A stretch of DNA of 18,200 nt. Origin: Betaproteobacteria bacterium HGW-Betaproteobacteria-8 (GTDB lineage: Bacteria; Pseudomonadota; Gammaproteobacteria; Burkholderiales; Methylophilaceae). The position numbers and the translations under genes were made by a program. Below are positions 14,328 to 18,200 of the stretch, in pieces; the stretch's first letter is position 1; the number at the start of each line of letters is the position of its first letter. Where the stretch lies: NCBI GenBank assembly GCA_002842135.1, contig PHCD01000032.1:1-18200 (forward strand). Reading direction: 5' to 3'. The notes under the pieces were generated by a model. That model was given only the letters and a program-made list of their open reading frames with translations, was not told where the DNA came from and did no database searches.

Positions 14328-16659
14328 ACGCCGCTTCGCGGCGCTATTGGCGGCTTTGACTCTCAGCATCGGCGCCGCCTCATCTGCCTATGCCGCAACC
14401 GTAAAACCTGCCGACGCCGAGGAAAGCGAATGTAGCGGAGAACTGCTGCTCACCGTTACTATCAACGGCTTATATTCACCTTTTTGTGAACATATCGCCA
14501 CCCTGAAAGAAGGCGGATTGGCAGCCCAATCCGAAGCCTTCCAGCGCTGGCGTATTCCCGTCCCCAACATGGAACCGATCCATCATGAAGGCCGGGATTA
14601 TTTCCCGCTCACTGCAGTACCCGGTCTCTCGTTCTATATCGATCATGAAAAGCAGCAACTGATACTGGAAGCGCCGCCCAAAGTCTTCTTCGCGACCAAA
14701 CTGACGGAACAGCGCGGCTTTATCGCGAGCACACCACCACCCACACCCGGCGCTTTTTTCAACTACGATTTCTCCGCCGAACACGCAGAAGGCAGCCGCA
14801 CCAACCACAGCGGCCTACTGGAGCTGGGGACTTTCAACCGCTTCGGCGTCGGCACCGCCACCATGCTCTGGCGCGACACCGAGGAGGTGAACAACGTGGT
14901 GCGGCTTGACACGACTTGGACCCGCGATAATCCGGAAGAAATGACGCGTCTGCGCCTAGGCGACACCATCGGCCGCGCGGGCACTTGGGGACGGGCAGTC
15001 AGATTGGGCGGTATCCAGTGGGGAAGCAGTTTCGATACCCAGCCCGGATTTATCACCATTCCGCTGCCATCTGCCAGCGGCGAAGCGGCTCTGCCCTCCA
15101 CTGTCGATGTCTTCGTCAACAATGCCCGTCGCCTGAGCCGGGAGATACCAGCCGGACCTTTCGAGATTGAAAACGTGCCAGTGGTCACCGGTCAGGGTGA
15201 CGTGCAACTGGTGGTCACTGACCTGCTGGGCCGCCAGCAAATCATCACACAACCCTATTACGCCAGTTCAAATCTGCTACGCGCTGGTTTGAGCGATTAT
15301 TCCTACGAGGCAGGCTTCGTCCGCAACAATTACGGCATCGACAGTGACGACTACGGCAGACTTGCCACCAGCGCGACCCATCGCTATGGCGTCACGGATT
15401 ACTTTACCCGCGAATTCCGGGCGGAACTGCTCAGCGACCAACAAACCGCCGGCATATCCGCAGCATATCTCTGGCCGACACTAGGCACCGCGAATGCGTC
15501 GCTTGCATTCAGCCACGGCCCTGAAGGCGACGGCGAACTGTTTTCGCTCGGTTTCCAGCGCATCGCGCAGCGCATGAGCTTCACTGCGCAAAGCCGCTAT
15601 AACAGCCAGGATTTTGCCCAGATTGGCTTGACGCCAGGACCCTCGAACCCGAAGCTGACGCACACAGCCAGCATCGGTTATTCCACTCCAGGTTATGGCG
15701 CCATATCGCTCTCCTACCTGAACCAGTCCTACTGGGGGCAACATGACAACGAAATCTTCTCGGCGAACTACAGCATCAACCTTGGCAGAGATTACTTTTT
15801 CACCATACAGGCACTGGAAAGCCGCAGTGAAAACACCAATCGCAGCCTGGGCTTGAGCATCACCCGCGCATTCGGTTCGAACACCTCCGCCAATCTGCGG
15901 CACAGCCACCAGACCGCCGGTGACAGCACTGCACTACAAATCCAGCGTAATCTGCCGGTAGGCCCGGGGGTCGGTTACAGCTTATTCAGCGAAGAAGGCT
16001 TCAACCGGCGCCATGAAGCGCGAGGGTATTGGCAAACCGATGTCGGCACCTACAGCGCCGAGGCTTCGGAAACCTCAAGCGCCTCCACCTACCGCCTCGG
16101 CGCACGCGGCGGTGTCGCCATGATGGGCGGCGGCGTATTTGCCAGCCGCACCATCAATGACAGTTTTGCCGTGGTCAAGACCGGCGATTACCCGGACATT
16201 ACCATCTATGCCGAGAACCATCCGGTTGCCAGCACCAACAGCAGTGGCCTGGCGATGGTGCCGCGCCTGCGCGCCTATGACCGAAATTCGATCAGTATCG
16301 ATGCGGCCGAGCTACCGCTGGATGCGGAAATCGACAGCCTGCGTCTGGATGCCATCCCATACCTGCGTAGCGGCGTATTCATCGAATTTCCGGTCAAACC
16401 CTCGCATGGCGCCTCCATTATCATTACACTGGATGACGGCAACCCGATACCATCCGGCGCAATAGTCAAGGTTGTCGGCATGGATGAGGAATTCCCGGTC
16501 GCGTTGCGCGGCGAGACTTTTCTTAGTGGCCTGGACGAAAACAATGAGCTCATCGTCTCATGGAAAGATCAGGAATGCAGGATCAATCTGAATATTCCAC
16601 CGGATGCAGGCCCTTTACCCAATCTGGGAACCTTTGTCTGTAAGGGAGTCAAGGCATGA
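14302..16659 (+). CDS. Outer-membrane pilus usher, archaic (CsuD-like) FimD/PapC family
   Basis: A 785-residue usher with a signal peptide (MPWKKHTHKRRFAALLAALT, cleaved after AYA at residue 31). An N-terminal chaperone-binding domain with two cysteines follows (starting ESECSGELL at about 41-49), then a long beta-barrel with plug (about 150-650, including PSASGEAALPSTVDVFVNN and VPVVTGQGDVQLVVTDLLGR). The C-terminal domains end with another Cys pair (QECRINLN, TFVCKGVKA). It forms the pore through which the pilus is assembled. The start is a TTG inside the end of the chaperone gene; no ATG would preserve the signal peptide. Its stop overlaps the next start as ATGA. A complete, normal-looking gene. 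Confidence 0.92.
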   Translation: MPWKKHTHKRRFAALLAALTLSIGAASSAYAATVKPADAEESECSGELLLTVTINGLYSPFCEHIATLKEGGLAAQSEAFQRWRIPVPNMEPIHHEGRDYFPLTAVPGLSFYIDHEKQQLILEAPPKVFFATKLTEQRGFIASTPPPTPGAFFNYDFSAEHAEGSRTNHSGLLELGTFNRFGVGTATMLWRDTEEVNNVVRLDTTWTRDNPEEMTRLRLGDTIGRAGTWGRAVRLGGIQWGSSFDTQPGFITIPLPSASGEAALPSTVDVFVNNARRLSREIPAGPFEIENVPVVTGQGDVQLVVTDLLGRQQIITQPYYASSNLLRAGLSDYSYEAGFVRNNYGIDSDDYGRLATSATHRYGVTDYFTREFRAELLSDQQTAGISAAYLWPTLGTANASLAFSHGPEGDGELFSLGFQRIAQRMSFTAQSRYNSQDFAQIGLTPGPSNPKLTHTASIGYSTPGYGAISLSYLNQSYWGQHDNEIFSANYSINLGRDYFFTIQALESRSENTNRSLGLSITRAFGSNTSANLRHSHQTAGDSTALQIQRNLPVGPGVGYSLFSEEGFNRRHEARGYWQTDVGTYSAEASETSSASTYRLGARGGVAMMGGGVFASRTINDSFAVVKTGDYPDITIYAENHPVASTNSSGLAMVPRLRAYDRNSISIDAAELPLDAEIDSLRLDAIPYLRSGVFIEFPVKPSHGASIIITLDDGNPIPSGAIVKVVGMDEEFPVALRGETFLSGLDENNELIVSWKDQECRINLNIPPDAGPLPNLGTFVCKGVKA

Positions 16660-17125
16660 AAATCAAACTGGCGGGATGGTGTTTACTACTTTGCCTGGGT
16701 TGGCTGCCGAAGAACAGTTGGGCATTGTGTCTGGGCTGTTCGTGTAACGTTGAATCCGCCAGCAATATCGCTTTCGGTAACTACAGCCCTTTTTCCAGTG
16801 GTGACATCGACGTCACCGGAGAAATCAGGGTACGATGCACTTCACTCGTCGGCCTTCTTGCCAGCATCGACCTCAAACTCAGCACCGGCGCCAGCGGCAG
16901 TTACACACCCAGAACCATGATGTCCGGCAGCAACACCCTGAACTATAACCTTTACACCAACTCCAGCCGCACCAACATCTGGGGCGACGGTACCGGCGGC
17001 ACTTCCATCGTCACCAATAGTTTTACACTTCTGGCACTGACCGCATTGCACGGCTACCTGCAGGACAAACCAGCGCAGCAGTCGGCAGCTACAGCGACAC
17101 GATCACGATCACGGTCGAATATTGA
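16656..17125 (+). pseudogene. Distal SCPU-domain pilus subunit, frameshifted (CsuE/tip-like position)
   Basis: The reading frame starts at an ATGA overlap with the usher (GGGAG upstream) and encodes a signal peptide (cleaved near SWA, residue 23). The first two thirds of an SCPU domain follow: clustered Cys25/28/30 and Cys61, NIAFGNYSPFSSGD, LNYNLYTNSSRTNIWGDGTGG. At TTTT (17021-17024) the frame is lost. Reading on after a -1 step from there gives YTSGTDRIARLPAGQTSAAV, then GSYSDTITITVEY and a stop at 17123-17125, which is a textbook SCPU C-terminus. The unshifted frame instead continues to 17249 as low-complexity residues and overlaps the convergent EVE gene, so that tail is not real. A lost base (T5 to T4) or a sequencing error is the simplest explanation. 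The last-in-operon position suggests the pilus tip or initiator. Confidence 0.85.
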
Positions 17126-17131
17126 ACGGCG

Positions 17132-17602
17132 TCAGATCGACGATGACTGTAGCAAGCCCATAATGAACTCCCACTCACGCGGATCCACCGGCGTGATAGA
17201 GAGCCGGTTGCCGCGCTGCAGGATACGCATGGTTTCGAGTTTCGGGTAAGTCCTCAATTCCTTCAGGCTAAGCAGCCGGGTCTTGCGCACCAGTTTCACG
17301 TCCACATTGACCCAGCGCGGGGTTTCCGGCGTCGATTTGGGGTCGTAATACTTATGCCCTTCAATGAACTGCAAGCGATCCGGATAAGCCAGCTTGCTGA
17401 CTTCGACAATGCCGACGATGCCCGGCTCGTCGCAATTAGAGTGATAGAAAAAAGCCTGGTCACCCAGTTTCATCTGGTCACGCATGAAATTGCGCGCCTG
17501 ATAGTTGCGCACGCCATACCAGTCCACGGTTTGATTGGGGAAGGATGCAAGATCGTCGATCGACACATCTGCAGGCTCGGATTTCATCAGCCAGTATCGC
17601 AT
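17132..17602 (-). CDS. EVE domain-containing protein
   Basis: A 156-residue protein that is essentially one EVE domain, the PUA-like fold of the thymocyte nuclear protein 1 family. Its family start MRYWLMKSEPADVSIDDL is followed by VDWYGVRNYQARNFMRD, LGDQAFFYHSNCDEPGIVGIVEV and PRWVNVDVKLV. EVE domains recognise modified bases in nucleic acids; the role of the stand-alone bacterial form is not settled. GAGG stands six bases before the ATG. It ends six bases from the restored stop of the convergent frameshifted pilus gene, so the two share no room for a terminator. It is divergent from the DUF2237 gene across 94 bp. Confidence 0.95.
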   Translation of the reverse strand: MRYWLMKSEPADVSIDDLASFPNQTVDWYGVRNYQARNFMRDQMKLGDQAFFYHSNCDEPGIVGIVEVSKLAYPDRLQFIEGHKYYDPKSTPETPRWVNVDVKLVRKTRLLSLKELRTYPKLETMRILQRGNRLSITPVDPREWEFIMGLLQSSSI

Positions 17603-17696
17603 TCAGTACCTCGATTTTTCAGGATATTCTCAAACTGCCGGAGTTGTCCGTATCATAGCGTATTCGTTCACCAGACACGCACACGGAAGACTCTTC

Positions 17697-18056
17697 ATGG
17701 CACGTAACGTCCTCGGCACCTCATTACAAACTTGCAGCCTCGATCCGCTCACCGGCTTTACCCGCACCGGCTGTTGCGAAACCGGTCCGGAGGATCTTGG
17801 TAGCCATACTGTCTGTACGCAGGTAACAGAAGAGTTTCTGGCTTTTTCCATGATGCAGGGTAACGACCTCAGTACACCCCGCCCGGATTACAGTTTTGCC
17901 GGACTCAAACCCGGCGACCGCTGGTGCCTGTGCGCCTCGCGCTGGATGGAGGCAGCCGAAGCAGGCATGGCACCGCCGGTAATACTGGAAGCCACGCACG
18001 AAAAGGCGCTGGAGATCGTCAGCCTAGCCGACCTCAAGTATCACGCGCTGCGCTGA
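17697..18056 (+). CDS. DUF2237 family protein
   Basis: A 119-residue cysteine-bearing protein of unknown function matching the DUF2237 family in length and motifs: NVLGTSLQTCSLDPLTGFTR, GCCETGPEDLGSHTVC (Cys26, 27, 40), VTEEFLAFSMMQGNDLSTPRP and PGDRWCLCASRW. There is no signal peptide, so it is presumably cytosolic. The ATG at 17697 is chosen because the protein then starts at the usual family position, with GGA nine bases upstream; the frame is open further upstream but that part overlaps the EVE gene region. It converges on the 6S RNA terminator to its right. The function is unknown; the arrangement of cysteines hints at metal binding, which is only a guess. Confidence 0.92.
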   Translation: MARNVLGTSLQTCSLDPLTGFTRTGCCETGPEDLGSHTVCTQVTEEFLAFSMMQGNDLSTPRPDYSFAGLKPGDRWCLCASRWMEAAEAGMAPPVILEATHEKALEIVSLADLKYHALR

Positions 18057-18080
18057 ATGTCTCAGCGCCATCAGCGTCGG

Positions 18081-18110
18081 ACAAAACAAAGCCGCGAAAT
18101 TTCGCGGCTT
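18081..18110 (-). terminator. Intrinsic terminator of the 6S RNA transcript
   Basis: A perfect palindrome spans 18089-18110; its minus-strand form folds as AAGCCGCG-AAATTT-CGCGGCTT and is followed by TTTGTTTTGT. The U-rich tail is on the minus strand only, so it ends the transcript arriving from the right. It may also slow read-through from the DUF2237 gene. Confidence 0.85.
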
Positions 18111-18115
18111 GAATA

Positions 18116-18200
18116 AATGTCCCCACGGTAACTGCCCAGGCCAGCATCCTGAACCAAAGGTTCAAGTGGTAACAGTCTCAAGCGTTTCAGGCTCACCCGC
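18116..18200 (-). ncRNA. ssrS: 6S RNA, 3' part (partial at window edge)
   Basis: Read on the minus strand, the edge sequence contains GTGAGCCTGAAAC (compare GAGAAGCCUUAAAAC of E. coli 6S). The hallmark CACTTGAACC-TTT-GGTTCAGG hairpin follows (compare CACCUUGAACC...GGUUCAAGG), then GCCTGGGCAG and a closing GTGGGGAC. The distance from the hairpin to the terminator (about 55 nt) matches the E. coli 3' end, and a terminator follows directly. 6S RNA mimics an open promoter and sequesters sigma70-RNA polymerase. The 5' half lies beyond position 18200; by the common arrangement zapA may lie further right on the same strand. The plus-strand alternative lacks room for the 5' half. Confidence 0.75.

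Noticed and set aside
17126..17249. Continuation of the distal pilus frame to a 197-residue product
   Set aside because: The sequence after 17024 in this frame is unlike any SCPU domain and overlaps the EVE gene; another frame restores the expected C-terminus.
18020..18200. 6S RNA on the plus strand
   Set aside because: The 5' half would overlap the DUF2237 gene end and the terminator palindrome; the minus strand fits spacing and terminator polarity.

Overview
This looks like chromosomal DNA from a betaproteobacterium, most likely a Nitrosomonadales/Methylophilaceae-type methylotroph. That assignment is an inference from the protein sequences, the moderately high GC and the mix of genes; no rRNA or other taxonomic marker is in the window. 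Nearly all of it is ordinary core or near-core chromosome. I see no insertion sequence, prophage, CRISPR array or tRNA.

Region 1 (1-4153), metals and NO. At the left edge, on the minus strand, is the start of a Gdt1/UPF0016 manganese exporter. Its leader carries a recognisable yybP-ykoY manganese riboswitch with its own sigma70 promoter. Divergently, a small secreted Cys/His-containing protein precedes a ZnuD-type TonB-dependent receptor. A Zur-like palindrome overlaps the -10 box and start codon of the small gene. An NnrS membrane protein follows.

Region 2 (4247-9713), iron-sulfur protection, polyphosphate and pentose phosphate. yggX is followed by ppk (plus strand), which converges on phoU-ppx (minus strand). 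Pho-box-like repeats sit upstream of both ppk and phoU, so polyphosphate synthesis, polyphosphate hydrolysis and the Pho signalling brake all look phosphate-controlled. rpiA lies behind phoU and is divergent from ilvA.

Region 3 (9811-12838). ilvA (threonine ammonia-lyase) is followed by a 341-bp AT-rich gap holding a perfect 15-bp inverted repeat and 14-bp tandem duplications. Then comes a YVTN beta-propeller lipoprotein closed by a strong bidirectional terminator.

Region 4 (13045-17125) is a compact archaic (Csu-type) chaperone-usher pilus operon: major SCPU subunit, chaperone, usher and a distal SCPU subunit. The distal gene is frameshifted at a T4 run; restoring one base recovers a perfect SCPU C-terminus.

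Region 5 (17132-18200) has an EVE-domain gene (minus), a DUF2237 gene (plus) and, at the right edge on the minus strand, the 3' half of 6S RNA with its own terminator.

No wholly new system stands out. The points most worth a second look are the frameshifted pilus gene, the paired Pho boxes on opposing polyphosphate genes, the Zur-like site over an apparently leaderless start, and the manganese riboswitch expression platform.
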